A stretch of 64,000 nt of DNA from Datisca glomerata. Lineage: Eukaryota; Streptophyta; Magnoliopsida; Cucurbitales; Datiscaceae. Shown here in pieces: positions 1 to 11,037 of the stretch. Numbering within the stretch: the stretch's first letter is position 1; each line of letters opens with the position of its first letter. The stretch spans positions 496,001 through 560,000 of the forward strand of contig QANY01009435.1 in the NCBI GenBank assembly GCA_003255025.1. Direction: 5' to 3'. The position numbers and the translations under genes are program-made. Under the pieces are notes generated by a model, which was not told the DNA's origin, did not search any database, and worked only from the letters and a program-made list of their open reading frames with translations.

Positions 1-1480
1 CTCCCTAGAAATCTTTGAAGTTGGGTCTTATCCTCGATTTCATCTGAAATTTTAGAAGCGAAATCAATACTATGGTTAATAGGGATAATTGTGCCATTAG
101 AGATATTATGGCCTAAAAAGCGTACTGTTGTTTAAAAGATTTTCATTTTACTGACAGATAGAACTAAACCATTTCTATTAATCACATGCTTAAAATGTTC
201 AGATGTTTAATATGCTGATCTATAGAGGATGACAAGATTAAAACATCATATATGTAACAGATAATAAATGCAGTGTAAGCATTAAATATATCATTCATGA
301 TATGTTGGAATTCAGAAGGATAATTTTTAACCCCAAAGGGTAAAACATTCCATTCATAATGGCCAAAAGGTATTGTAAAGGTAGTTTTGTACCTGTCCTT
401 TTCAACTATTTGTATTTGCCAAAAACCTGATTTAAGATCAAATTTGGAGAAGATTACGGAATCATAAAGTCTGTCAAGCAGATCTTTTTTATTCGGTGTG
501 GGATATCTAATCCATTGTAAAGTATCATTAAGAGGTTTATAATTGATTACTATCCTAGGTGATCCTTTTTCAATCTCGACATTTTTATTGACATATAAGA
601 CAATACAACTCTAAGGAGACTTACTGGATCTAATTAACTTTTTCTGTAGAAGGGATTCAAATTCTTTTTTGCATATCTCTAAATATTCCTTTTTCATCTG
701 ACTAGGTATGGATTTAGTAGGAATATGTTTCTCATTAAAATCTGGATTATAAGGTAGAGATATGATATGTTTCTTTCTATCCCAAAATGCATTAGGGATA
801 TCACTACAGATTTCTTGTTTGAATTCATGTAAAATTGTCTTTATTTTATTTTGTATTGTAGGTTATTGTATACGTTGATCAATGGTCAGAAAGTGTATTT
901 CTTTTTGTAGTAAATTTAACTGGTTTGTTTTATTATCAATAAGATGTCTTATGAGATCAACTTCCTTTGTATATGGTTTTGTAATGAATTCAAAGGTAAT
1001 ATTAGAATTGTTAATAATAGTATGGATACCTAACGTATCGATTCTGGTAATTGGCATAATAGAATTTAAAAAGGGATTGCCAAGAATAATACTTTGTGTC
1101 ATGTTCTTGATTAACACAAATGATGCAGATTAGCAAACACCCTGTTTGTATATAAGTGCTTCTGGTATTTTATACTGGATCCTCATAGAATTACCACTGG
1201 CATTTGTAAGAAATTGAGTGGTTTCTTGAAAGTATTTGATAGGGATTAATCCTACGTGAATACAGTTCATATCAACACCACTATCAACTAAGATAATGAT
1301 GTCTGTAATGATGAAATCGGGTTTGATTAGTAAGGTAATCTTAGTATACCATTTTTGGCAAGTTACTTGGTTAAGAAAAAATAAATAAGGATTATTATCC
1401 TTTGTCTGATCTGGAGTTTGACTAGGCTGATCTGGCGAAGTCCGATCTGGTGAAGTCTGATCTGGTGAGGAAGTCTAAAC
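1..1480 (-). pseudogene. endogenous pararetrovirus (caulimovirid) protease-RT fragment
   Basis: Read on the minus strand, this is a decayed polyprotein fragment of a plant pararetrovirus integrated in the genome, running off the left end. An aspartic-protease motif DSG lies at 1277-1285. A linker ending in ILGNPF follows near 1060-1095, and then a reverse transcriptase block at about 60-590 with the caulimovirid-style segments KSGFWQIQI and GHYEWNV. The RT catalytic box reads Y-I-Y-D (about 243-257), so one catalytic Asp is lost. An in-frame stop (1130-1132) separates protease from RT, and other stops occur. The bases at 1426-1470 encode a short repeat rich in S-P-D-Q. Ty3 elements share these domains, but the wording of the RT block fits caulimovirids (petuvirus-like) better; genus is uncertain. 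No RNase H, coat or movement segment is seen here. Non-functional relic. Confidence 0.7.
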
Positions 1481-1800
1481 TGATATAGATATGTTTGATT
1501 CAGGTCTAATGAGTCCAATTAGCATAAATTAATAGAAAATAAATACGCAGCCAAACAAATGGGCAAAGCACAACAAATCTCAGGCACCGTGAAAATTTAG
1601 TAAGCATTCAAATCACTTCACATATTTATTTGATTTTTTAAAGAATAAAACTTCTGACTTAGATTCAAATAAAAAGGATTTATTTTAATTGTTTAAAAGG
1701 AAAAACAAAAAATTCAATTGATTACCTCACTTTGATGAGGAATAAGAAGGCCACGTAGAAATATCTTTTACAAAATCAATGCTTGAAAAAAATCTACAGA
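1481..1800. other. AT-rich spacer, no gene seen
   Basis: About 320 bases between the pararetroviral relic and the minisatellite. No ORF, RNA gene or transposon end is recognisable. The last 60 bases before the array share a short stretch (AAAAGATATT, then GTGG) with the bases after the inverted copy of the array near 4256-4280. This spacer may therefore belong to the same mobile unit as the array. Confidence 0.4.
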
Positions 1801-2081
1801 AGGTCACCCTCACCTAAACCATCTTAGGTGAGTCAAGGCACATTCTCATTGGTGACCTTACATACACCTCCACCTAAGCCATCTTAGGTGATCTAAGGCC
1901 CATCCTCGATGTGACCATTAGATCACCCTCACCTAAGTTGTCGTAGTTGATCCAAGGCCCATCCTCGTCGGTGACCTCAAGTTCACCCTCACCTAAGCCA
2001 CCTTAGGTAACTCGATTCTCATCCTCGTTGGTAACCCCAAGCTCAGCCTTACCTAAGCCATCTTATATGACGTGAGGCACA
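1801..2081. repeat. 60-bp palindromic minisatellite, about 5 units
   Basis: The motif (C/T)ACCTAA recurs at 1811, 1871, 1930, 1990 and 2050, giving a 59-60 bp period. Each unit has a short palindrome (CACCTAA ... TTAGGTG type) followed by AAGGCCCATCCTCG and GGTGACC. Units are imperfect. The array stops exactly where the 3' LTR of copia element A begins (2082). The same unit is found inverted at 4113-4256. Confidence 0.8.
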
Positions 2082-3419
2082 TGATGGAATCTGCAGCGAC
2101 GCGCAACTGAAGGCTTGGTGGTGTTTTTAAAAAAAATTATAAAACGATAAACGGTCGCCACAAAATAACAGATTAGATAAGATTTAATATTATTTAATTT
2201 CATAAATCAAATATTTTGTCTAACTTATCGATCAACACAAAATAAATAGATAAAATTATTCAATTGTAATTTCTGAAAATTACATTAAATAATTTAATTA
2301 ATTAATTCTTAATTAATTACACATAATTATCTCATAATTATGTATTTTACCTCAGAAATTTAATTCTTCTCGAAAGTTAGTCCGTTTCTCATGTCCTGAA
2401 AAATTCACACCCTAAACTGTGTAGTACAGAGGTGACTTGGGGAGCATCGACCCATAATTCCAAGCTCTAATAAATTAGATTATTAATTAAACTCTTTAAT
2501 TAAATAATCTTATTTAATAATTCTATTATCACTTCACTATAAATATGAAATTGCACTCTTATTAATTACAGAATATATTTAAAGAGTATTCTCGTGTAGT
2601 CCATTGATATAATCACTTCATGTAGTTTTGTCCTCCAATTATTGAATCTTAAATTAGAGCTGGTCAAAATTATCATTTTACCCTTCTAATTACCTCTTAA
2701 TCCTTAAGTACCACTAATTCACTAGTGAATGGTCATTTTATGATCGTATGATAAATTTTTGTTCAATAATCATTCAGTTTCAGAATTAACACTTAAGGGA
2801 ACCAATATATGATCTTTTAGAAAAACTTGAATTTCAAATCTTGCAAGATCATGTTCCCAGCAATCCATGTCACTGATTCTCCAAAATAAAAGTCAATAAT
2901 CTGTTTTACAAATAAAACTTAACGAGTGAATCAAAAGATCTAGTAAACATGTATAGGAGTTCATGACAACTCAGGATTTTGACTAATCTACACATGATCA
3001 TCGATTTTGATGTGTATCAAATTTTTATGATAAACGGTAAGTTAATAAATATATTAATCCACATCGGCCATGTCCTATATATTCTAATTACATAAAGTAG
3101 CTTAACTAAGATGTCTATCCATATCAATGATCCAGATTTAGATCATATGTATTCATAATACTTAGTGAATCATACTATCAACCATTCATTAAAAATTACA
3201 TACTTTAATATGTTGTAGACTATTTTAATCATTACCTATGATCTTAATCCTCCCATACTTATACAAAATCATAGTCTCATTATTGAATATGGAATTTTCT
3301 GATATTTATATATATATTATTCAACAATAATTCAAAAGAACAATTATAAGAAATATTTAATTTCAATAATTTTATATTAAAATGTCTAAACACATGCTTT
3401 GAGGGCACTATGCCCAACA
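2082..3419 (-). mobile_element. 3' LTR of copia element A
   Basis: On the minus strand the LTR begins TGTTGGGC at 3419 and ends ...CA at 2082. The preceding minus-strand bases (GACAAGTGGAAGAT) form a typical copia polypurine tract. It aligns in blocks with the fragment at 9897-10455 and with the solo LTR at 32519-34619, so all three are one family with different internal deletions. The shared blocks include the GATCTAGATC-type segment near 3140 and the TTAATTAATTAATT-rich segment near 2290. Confidence 0.8.
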
Positions 3420-3433
3420 ATCTTCCACTTGTC

Positions 3434-4112
3434 CTAAAGAAAATGTGGCATCTCTCTCACCTCATATTGAACATGACCCTCAAATAACTTCGCAGGAAGT
3501 GTTTTGGTCAAAGGATCAACCAGGTTTTGATCTGACCCTATCTTCATAACATTCACATCCACTCGATGCACAATCTCTCTTACAATGTGCTTGTCCCTCA
3601 TGTGACTCCTTGGTTCTTTAAAATTAGCTACCACCCCACTGTTGCACAATACATGATCGATGGTTTTTTCATATCTAGAACTACTTCCAGATCAGTATAG
3701 AACTTTCAGAGCCATATAGCTGCTTTCGCAGCTTCATAAGCCACTATATATTCAGCTTCCATAGTGGACTCTTGTAATACTGGATTGTTTAATACTTCTA
3801 TAGACTACAGCTCCTCCACTTAGGGTGAATACTGATTCAGACGTTGACTTTGGACTGCCCATATCTGATTGAAAATTAGAACAGTATATCCAGTAGCGTT
3901 CAAGTCTCACTTGAATCAAAATCATGTAATTTATCATTCTCCGGAGATACTTAAGAATGTGCTTTATTACAATCCAATATTTCAAACCAGATTTTGATTG
4001 ATAACGACTGACAATTCCTACTGCATAACAAATGTCTAGTCTCGTACACAACATTGCATACATGAGACTACCAGCAACTGAAGCATAAGGAACCTTTCTT
4101 ATATCATCTTTA
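3434..4112 (-). pseudogene. copia A RT end and RNase H remnant
   Basis: The C-terminal part of the copia polyprotein. The segment PYASVAGSLMYAMLCTRLDI (about 4095-4035) is the classic copia RT tail. It is followed by LKYWIVIKHILKYLRR and by RNase H pieces (CNSGVVANFKEPRSH, DPLTKTLPAKLFEGH) close to the LTR. The reading frame changes several times and the RNase H middle part near 3650-3760 has stops. The upstream edge (about 4112) is the junction with a foreign insert; RT resumes at about 4815. Confidence 0.85.
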
Positions 4113-4256
4113 GAGGATGGGCCTCAAGTCACCTAAGGTGGCTTAGGTGAGGCCGAGTTTGGGGTCACCGATGATGATGAGCCCTAGTTCACCTAAGGTA
4201 GCTTCAGTGGGGCTGAGCTTGTGGTCATTGGTGAGGATGTGCCTCGTGTCATCTAA
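4113..4256. repeat. 60-bp minisatellite, inverted orientation, about 2.4 units
   Basis: The reverse complement of the 1801-2081 units, with the same 60-bp spacing (4130, 4190, 4250) and the same GGTCACC and GATGGGCCT landmarks. Confidence 0.75.
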
Positions 4257-4815
4257 AAGATATTACTTTTGTGGTGGTCACTCTACTAGTTGCCCTTAGT
4301 TTGATGTGAACAAATGTTTGGCAAGTCAAACTGAATATAAGATAGGTGACAAAAAATTACATGATAAGGTCTTATGAGATTGAGCTTAGGCACCTTATTG
4401 ACTTCTGCAAATGAGCTTCGAGTTTCATCGGATGGGGTCAAAAGACGAGTCTGAGGCCACCTTGGATGACTTTGGCAATGATGAGAAATAAGTTACTTTG
4501 TTTCACTTAAGCAAGATTGGGCCTAGGGGTTCTCCTATATGACCAATGTAGAATTAAGCCTTGGGTTATCCCCTGTGACTTAGGCAAGATTCAGCTAGAG
4601 GGTCATTACGTGTGACTTAGATAGGCTTTAGAAGATAGTGATGTAAATATTTCATTTCGGGTGAGCTTTGAGATTGGGATGAGCTGTGATATTCTTCTGA
4701 CCAGCACATGCATTCTAAAGCAAGTAGTCCTCTCAAATCGGTAGATCACAAGGCTTAGTTGTATTCCCACAGACGGCACTAATTGTTGACGGCTAAATCT
4801 CAGAGGCATGATTAG
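4113..4815. mobile_element. foreign insert in copia A RT, with inverted 60-bp repeat
   Basis: About 0.7 kb interrupts RT between the NDLGG...SYVLCI segment (upstream) and the DDIRKVPYASVAG segment (downstream). The insert begins on the plus strand with about 2.4 units of the 60-bp minisatellite in the reverse orientation (CACCTAAGGT at 4130 and 4190, CATCTAA at 4250). Near its other end the minus strand reads CAACAATTAGTGCCGTCTGT followed by GGGAA, which resembles the sequence just downstream of 5' LTRs in many plant Ty3 elements. No ORF is convincing. I infer a fragment of a Ty3-type or other repeat-bearing element; edges are approximate to about 10 bp. Confidence 0.55.
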
Positions 4816-5512
4816 GTCAGTAATATGCATAGAACATAGCTCGGGCCTCCTAAATCGTTGATATGATTGAAATTTCTCAGCTAACCACTTCTTTATTTTC
4901 GATAAAATTTCTGCATCATTCACAATGAGTAGAATATCATCTACATAGAAAACTAAGAAAACCATTATCTTATCTTTGACGTATTTCTAAACACAAGCTT
5001 CATTAACATTTTACTTAAAGTCATACAATTTAATAATTTCATCAAATGTAAGATTCCAAGATCTAGATGTTTGCTTTAGTCCATAAATGGATTTAAGCAA
5101 CTTGCAAACTTTCTTATCTTGCCCCTTTTCACGAACCATTTTGGTTGTATCATATAGATGCTTTCTTCAAGAGAACCATTCAAAAAAGCTATATTGACAT
5201 CCATTTTCCATATTTCATAGTCTAACTAGCGACTATGGATAAAAGGATGCGAATGGATTTTAGCATGGCAATAGGAGAGAATGTCTATTCATAATCGACT
5301 CATTCACTTTATGTATAGCCTTTGGCTATTAGCCGTGCCTTGAAAGTCTCTACTTTCCCATCTGCATAAATTTTCTTCATGAAGATCCATTTACTTCCAG
5401 TGGACCTGATATCTTCAGGTGGATCTACAAGTTTCCAAACAGAATTGGAATACATCAATTCCATTTCTTTGTTCATGGCATCTTGCCATTTCTCCTTTTC
5501 AGGATCTCTCAT
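4816..5512 (-). pseudogene. copia A reverse transcriptase, N-terminal and catalytic part
   Basis: RT begins with the copia hallmark EKWQDAMNKEMELMYSN and SKWIFMKKI...ARLIAKGYT (about 5500-5310). It continues through frame-broken sequence and carries the catalytic YVDD box intact in FLVFYVDDILLI (about 4960-4925). After WLAEKFQ the frame shifts and the family segment reads NDLGG...SYVLCI before the foreign insert. Stops and frame changes between 5310 and 4970 make it non-functional. Confidence 0.85.
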
Positions 5513-5899
5513 CGCCTCTTTAAAGGTTCATGGATCATCTTTATAAGTGTAAGACACTAGGACATGTGCCTCTAGTACATACCGAATAGGTTGTTTTAAA
5601 ACCCTCCCACTACGACGTTGCACTGAGGTTTTCTGAACGGATAATGTTTCTGTGATTTATCGTTTATCAGTTAATGATGAAGGTCGTCTGATCTCATCAG
5701 ACGCTAATTTTTCGAGAACATTTTTCTTTGAGATTTGTAGTTTTTCCTATAATCGTGTTCAAGGAATGTGGCATTTGTCGATACAAACACCTTTTAATCC
5801 TTGTGACAATGAAAGCACCCACCTCTAATCTCTGGAGCATAGCCAAGAAATGTACACACTTTAGACCTCGAGTCTAAATTTTCTGTCTTGGGTCTAAGA

Positions 5900-6500
5900 A
5901 CGTGAGCTGGACACCTCTATATACAAAAATGATGCAAATTAGATTTAGACTCATTCCATAACTATAAAAGTGTTTTAATTACAGACTTAGAAAGCACTAC
6001 ATTCAAAATATAAGTTTGCATATCCCCAAAATATGAATGGTAGTGATGAGTAGCTTAACATTGACCTAACTATATCCAATAGGGTTTGGTTTCCCCTTTC
6101 TGAAACACCATTTTACTGCAACGTTCCAGGTGCTGTGAGTTGGGATAGAATGACATACTACAGCATGTAATCCTTGAATTCTAAATCCAAGTATTCACCA
6201 CCTCGATCTGATCGAAGTGTTTTCACTAATTTACCTAATTTCTTTTTAGCTTTAGCTTAAAAGTCCTTAACTTTCTAAAAGTTTTAGACTATCTATGTAT
6301 TAGGTAAGTATAACCATGTCTTCAGACTCACCTCTAGCTTGTACATTGATCGGTCCACAGACATAACTATTTACTAGTTCAAGTGGTTCCTTAGCTCTTT
6401 GGCCTTTCTTGTGAAATGTCTCTTGGTCATTTTTTTCCTCTAGACAAGATTCACAACCAGAAAGAGTCTTAACTTTTAGTTCTCTCAAAGAACCATTCCT
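5900..6500 (-). pseudogene. copia A GAG-pre-integrase and integrase remnant
   Basis: The segment LSGCESCLEEK followed by KGQRAKEPLELVNSYVCGPI (about 6480-6330) is the end of the GAG-pre-integrase zinc region and the start of the integrase core, where HSDVCGP would be usual. The His of that motif is replaced here. Downstream pieces recall the integrase middle and QNGVSERR-type segment, near 6110-6080, but are frame-broken. Confidence 0.7.
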
Positions 6501-6729
6501 TGTTAACCTATTTAATCTATTTAGATTAATAAGTCTGAACCTAAGATGCCATAGATATGTGTCATCATCATTATGAGAAACTATTTATCGTTTGTTACTT
6601 TTAGGATTTGTTACTTTAAACAATTCAGAATTATTTGACACAGGTTTAGTCAATTTAGGCATATGCAGTCCATTCAAAACTTTAGCATGATAAATATTGA
6701 ATCCATTCTTTGAAATAATATAATGATTA

Positions 6730-7040
6730 TTAATAAAAAGAAACTTCAAAAGATTGTTTATGCGGTAATGAAAGAGAAATCAAATTTCTCAAAAATTGAG
6801 GAATAAAATAAATATTGTTCAAAACAAGAAAATTATTTCCAAAATTAAGACGGACTATCCCCAATGTTTTTGCTGACACGAGCGCACTACTGTCAACTCT
6901 CATTATCACCTCGTCATCAGCAAGCTCTCTTGTCGAATCAAACATTTGCAAATAATAACATACATGATTAGTGGCTCCTAAATCTAATATCTAGGATGAC
7001 GAATCATATTCCACTAACGGGCTTTAAGTATAAGTAAATC
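6730..7040 (-). pseudogene. copia A protease remnant with mutated active site
   Basis: Reads ILDLGATNHVCYYLQMFDST and continues to VLNNIYFIPQFLRNLISLS, the copia aspartic protease and linker. The catalytic triplet is D-L-G instead of D-S-G (D-T-G), which should abolish activity. An upstream stop lies just before the ILDLG segment. Confidence 0.75.
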
Positions 7041-7881
7041 ACATTTACCTTTCTTTTCCAGCTCGGAGAAACACTTGCTACAGTTTCTCTTCCAGTGACC
7101 TTCAACTCCATAGTGGAAACACTTTCCCTAGGGTTTCATGTCGCCTTTGTACTTCTTAGCCTTAGGTGACTTTTTGGATTTCTTTCCTCTTTTGTTTTTA
7201 CTCTTGTCCAGTTGTCCTTACCATTGTTCTTATTCCTTTTATTGTTCATAACAACATTGGAAGAAATTCTTTGCTCAGCAACATTTGACTCGCCCTCTTT
7301 GGTCATATTCTTGTTGAATGACTAAAAAATCTGCAGTTATTCAACAATTGGATCATGTTGAATTTCAACTTGTTCACAACATAGTTAGTGGTGAATGCAA
7401 AAAAAGAAGGTGTGAGCAATTCAAGTATAATGCTGACTTGAGTTCGTTCTTCAATTGTAACCCGATGTACTTCTACCTCATGCACTATATTGATCATGTT
7501 CAAAACATGTTCATGCATAGAAGTACATTTCTTCATCTTGGTTGTCATGTAACTCCTAGTAGCCTCATGACAACTTTGATCATACTGCTGCCCAAACATC
7601 ATCTATAAAGACTATATAATCTCATAGGTAATTTTGATGCTTGGTTCTTCGAACATGTAGCACTTAACTTTGTTGTTGGATTGAATCCAAGCATCAAACT
7701 TGACTCTAATATTCTTAAGGGCATTGACAGCTGACTCCTCAGAACATTTCTTCGTAAGAACAAATTTGTAATTCTAAAAAATTAACATCAAGTTTAAATT
7801 TGACTTCCATCTTATAAAATTATCACCATTTAATATCTCAAGTGTAAGCAAAACAGTAATAGGGTTGCCCATGGTAGACAT
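7041..7881 (-). pseudogene. copia A gag remnant
   Basis: Gag starts at ATG 7881 (MSTMGNPITVLLTLEILNGD), typical of plant copia gag ('LNGxNFxxWKSNL'). It continues through a UBN2-type core (MMFGQQYDQSCHEATRSYMT onward) after two in-frame stops near 7610-7620. The zinc knuckle near 7105 reads CFHYGVEGHWKRNC, so the second Cys of CX2CX4HX4C is Tyr. Confidence 0.8.
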
Positions 7882-9896
7882 AATAATAGCTGAAAAATAA
7901 AACATACATAATTCAATATAAATGAAATAAATATCAATGATACAGAAAGTAAACGTGATGCATCAATCTAACATATTAAACACATAAATTTAACATTTAC
8001 TAATCCACGATAAGACACTAACAATTAATATTCCACCTTAGGATCGGTAAGATTAATTTTAGACTGTCTATGAGACATTCTCATCCTTATAAATTAAAAC
8101 TCAAAATGTCTCATATTTTCTCTTTTTAATAATAATGTATCGCTTATTTGGTCAAGTCACAATTATCCACTCAAAACTTAATTGTGACTTTGTGAATGTA
8201 AACTATTATTTCAGATTCCATGACTTGATTTAGAATATGCCGCCTTAGAGTCGGTCAAAATTAAACTATATCACTTAGTCCTTTCTTCTTAAGAAGTTCA
8301 ACTTTGGTATTGATACAGCTCGAAACCTTCGTTAGGAGGATGAAAATGAACCATCTCGAGGCCCTCACTGTACCTCATGGTGCTATACTAATAATGAAGA
8401 CCATATGTTAAATTGACATGTCAACATTCTCTCATACACTATTTTAGAATAATGTGTTTTTATTTTAACTAATCAATTAAATCTAAATTGATTACTAGTT
8501 AAAATAACCCTATGAATGAAAAATATACAGTAAATCCAATTTAATTGGTCTAAGTTCATTTAATCTTCTAAAGAACCTAAGTCAAAATTAGGTGAACATA
8601 GAATAACTAACTAATTGCATTCATCAAATTTTAATAAAACTCTTTCAATAAAATTGGTTATCCTAAATGTTACTATAGCCTTTAGAGTGGTGTGATTACA
8701 AAGTTTTAACTAATTAAATCTAGCAGTTTATATGCAATTGATTTCTCAAAATAATTCATATAAACATATTAGGAAAGTCCTAATCAATCATGTTTCTACT
8801 AATTAGATGCATGATTAAATAAAACTGTACGAGATTTCATGTATGACATGTGATCGACTACTACATGATCATGTTATTAAATCAATAAATATTTATTTAA
8901 TAATTAAATAAATAAATGACTAATCAAGTGATTATTGAGTATTTTTAAATTACAACATTTGAAAAATAAAAATATTTACAAAAAGGACTTCAAGAATACT
9001 TACTTTCCAAATAGCTCCTTCTCCACCAGAAGTTCATCTTCGTATCTTCAAGTTTTGATCAAAACTCTTTTAGTTATGATAAACTATTTTTCCTAATTAA
9101 ATAATCTCATTAATTAACCTTTTAAAATTAATTCAATTTGATAGTCAATAAATGATTTGATGGCTCATCAAACTTGTGTCAAACCCAATAAATTAATTAA
9201 TTTTAATTTAAAAAATTAAAATTGATAATTATCCTTTTAAACATTAAATTTCAAAATTCAAAATTCAAAATTCAAAATTCAAAAGATAAGGATAATATTT
9301 AGATTTTCGTCACATATCACATGGATAGGATAACACGGTATCAGGGTTTCTGCGAAACTTCCCTTACAGTATTAACAATTGCCTCTGACGATAGGACTCT
9401 CCCACCCCCATCCCCACCTCCATCAACTGTCGTCACCACCGCCGTCACCATCACCGTCACCACCGTCGACACCCTTTACGATGGTGCCACTGCCAGCGGC
9501 GTCGCGGACGTCGATTTTTTCCAGTGACGCCGGTGCCAGAAATCCAATTTTACGTGCCAGCTCCAGAATTCCTTTTTTTTTCTTCCTCGTTCGTCTCGTG
9601 CGTTCTTCGTTTCTCACGATCAGAATTTTACAACATGATATTCAAAATAAAGTTACAAACATTCCTATGCCCAAACTTGCTTACCAAGATTTAAGGGGAA
9701 AATAAAGAACAAAGGCTAAACCCAAAAGTCATAATACAATTAACGATTCATCATCAACCATAAATTCAAAAAACAAACCATACATCCTTGCGTACATATA
9801 AATAAATAAATAAATATATATATATATTATGAACGATGCAAGAACACTCACACAATGTTTAATATACAAATATATAAAGACCGCTCTGATACCAAT
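7882..9896. other. leader of copia A, no coding sequence supported
   Basis: About 2 kb between gag and the tRNA-Met primer site (9883-9894). It is AT-rich except for a sharply GC-rich block at about 9395-9600 (CACC/GTC-rich triplets, both strands open). A short (TTCAAAA)n run lies at about 9250-9285 and a TA/TAAA run at 9806-9830. The GC-rich block has open frames on both strands, a composition effect, and no family match is visible. It could be a captured host fragment. Confidence 0.45.
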
Positions 9897-10455
9897 TGTT
9901 AGAATCCACGACGACGCGGGGTGGAAGGTGTGGTGGTGTTTAAAAAAAATTATGACGATAAACAATCGCATCATCGTAGATCCCAAAGATGAAAACTTTT
10001 TAATTGAAAATCCACTTTTCGGATCAGATCCATTATATATTTATATATTAAATCAAAGGCATACATGGATATAAAATATACCTCTTGTAGTCCAATCAAG
10101 CGTCCCTTCAATACAACCATCCACAAATCATAGACTTTGATATCCACACAATGATCTTTCAAGTCAATCCTCAAACACACTAAGATGTGTGTGGGCATGT
10201 AGATGTATATCCACATCAATCATGTCCTATATAATTCTAATTATGTAAAGTATATTAACTAAGATGTATATCCACATCAATGATCCAGATCTAGATCACA
10301 TGCATTCATAATGCTTAGTGAATTGTACTAGCAACCATTCATTAAAGATTTCATATTTTAATATGTTGTGAACTATTTTATTCATTATCTATGATCTTAA
10401 TCATCTCGTACTTATACAAGATCATAGTCTTATTAATGAATATGGAATTTTCAAG
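9897..10455 (-). mobile_element. truncated 5' LTR of copia A
   Basis: Starts TGTTAGAATCCACGACG directly beside the primer site and shares blocks with both other LTRs of the family (TCCATTATATATTTATATAT near 10030; CACATCAATGATCCAGATCT near 10276). It lacks about 1.4 kb that the solo LTR has between its TCCTCAAAC and ATCATGTC segments. Similarity stops at about 10455 in GGAATTTTC, before the expected TGTTGG end. Confidence 0.75.
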
Positions 10456-11037
10456 CAAATCTAATTCAATTCTATCTGTTACAAGTTGTTGTGATCATAT
10501 TGACAATTTATATACTACCTCTCTTTCTTTCTTTTCTAGTATTTATTAGATGTAGTTGTAGTTATTGATATAGTTTCCATTCATAATCTTGGGAAGATGT
10601 GAATTTTACATAAAATCTTTTCCATTTTACACCTTTTAATTTGTCACACTACATTACTACTAAAATTCATATTGAATTCTATTAACTTTGCTGAATATGA
10701 GATGGAATTACTAGTGAACACCATGAATTACATATTCTATAGTTTTCTTTTCTGCTGTCAAAGTTACAAATTCTACTGCGAGTAGAAGATATTACGACTC
10801 AAACTGCAATCTCATATATGAGTATGAGAGAGTTTAACCATTATGTCAACCCAAAACCTCATAATATGAGTGTGGTGAGTGAATCACTAACCCACATGAT
10901 TTATAGTTTGCAGATGGAGGAATTTTTTTTCACATTTTTTTAAATAGTTTAATTTGCCATATAAGATATGAAATGTATGGTTTTGCCAATATTTATAAGC
11001 TATGTTCTTCCTTCTCCAAGAATTTTAGATGATATAC
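10456..11037. other. AT-rich stretch: intron 3 or 3' flank of the SSL gene
   Basis: No ORF and no transposon end is recognisable. On the minus strand it starts directly after a GT donor of SSL exon 3, so it is either intron or the broken edge of the gene. No exon encoding the next conserved segment of the family (FADDV...) was found here. Confidence 0.5.

Larger units (their letters stand above)
2082..10455 (-). mobile_element. Ty1/copia retrotransposon A (decayed, minus strand)
   Basis: Order on the minus strand: truncated 5' LTR (9897-10455), tRNA-Met primer site TGGTATCAGAGC (9883-9894), a 2-kb leader, gag-protease-integrase-RT-RNase H remnants (7881 to 3434), polypurine tract, 3' LTR (2082-3419). 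The coding region has many stops, a mutated zinc knuckle, a mutated protease active site and a 0.7-kb foreign insertion in RT. No TSD can be checked because the upstream end of the 5' LTR is lost near 10455. It belongs to the same LTR family as the solo LTR at 32519-34619. Confidence 0.8.

Noticed and set aside
1801..2081. Regular 60-bp repeats resembling a CRISPR array
   Set aside because: There are no unique spacers: the whole unit repeats, the setting is a plant genome and no cas-like genes exist. It is a minisatellite.
9321..9705. Overlapping open frames on both strands in a GC-rich block
   Set aside because: Frames are open because of CACC/GTC-rich composition. No domain, splice structure or family wording is visible, and it lies in a retrotransposon leader.
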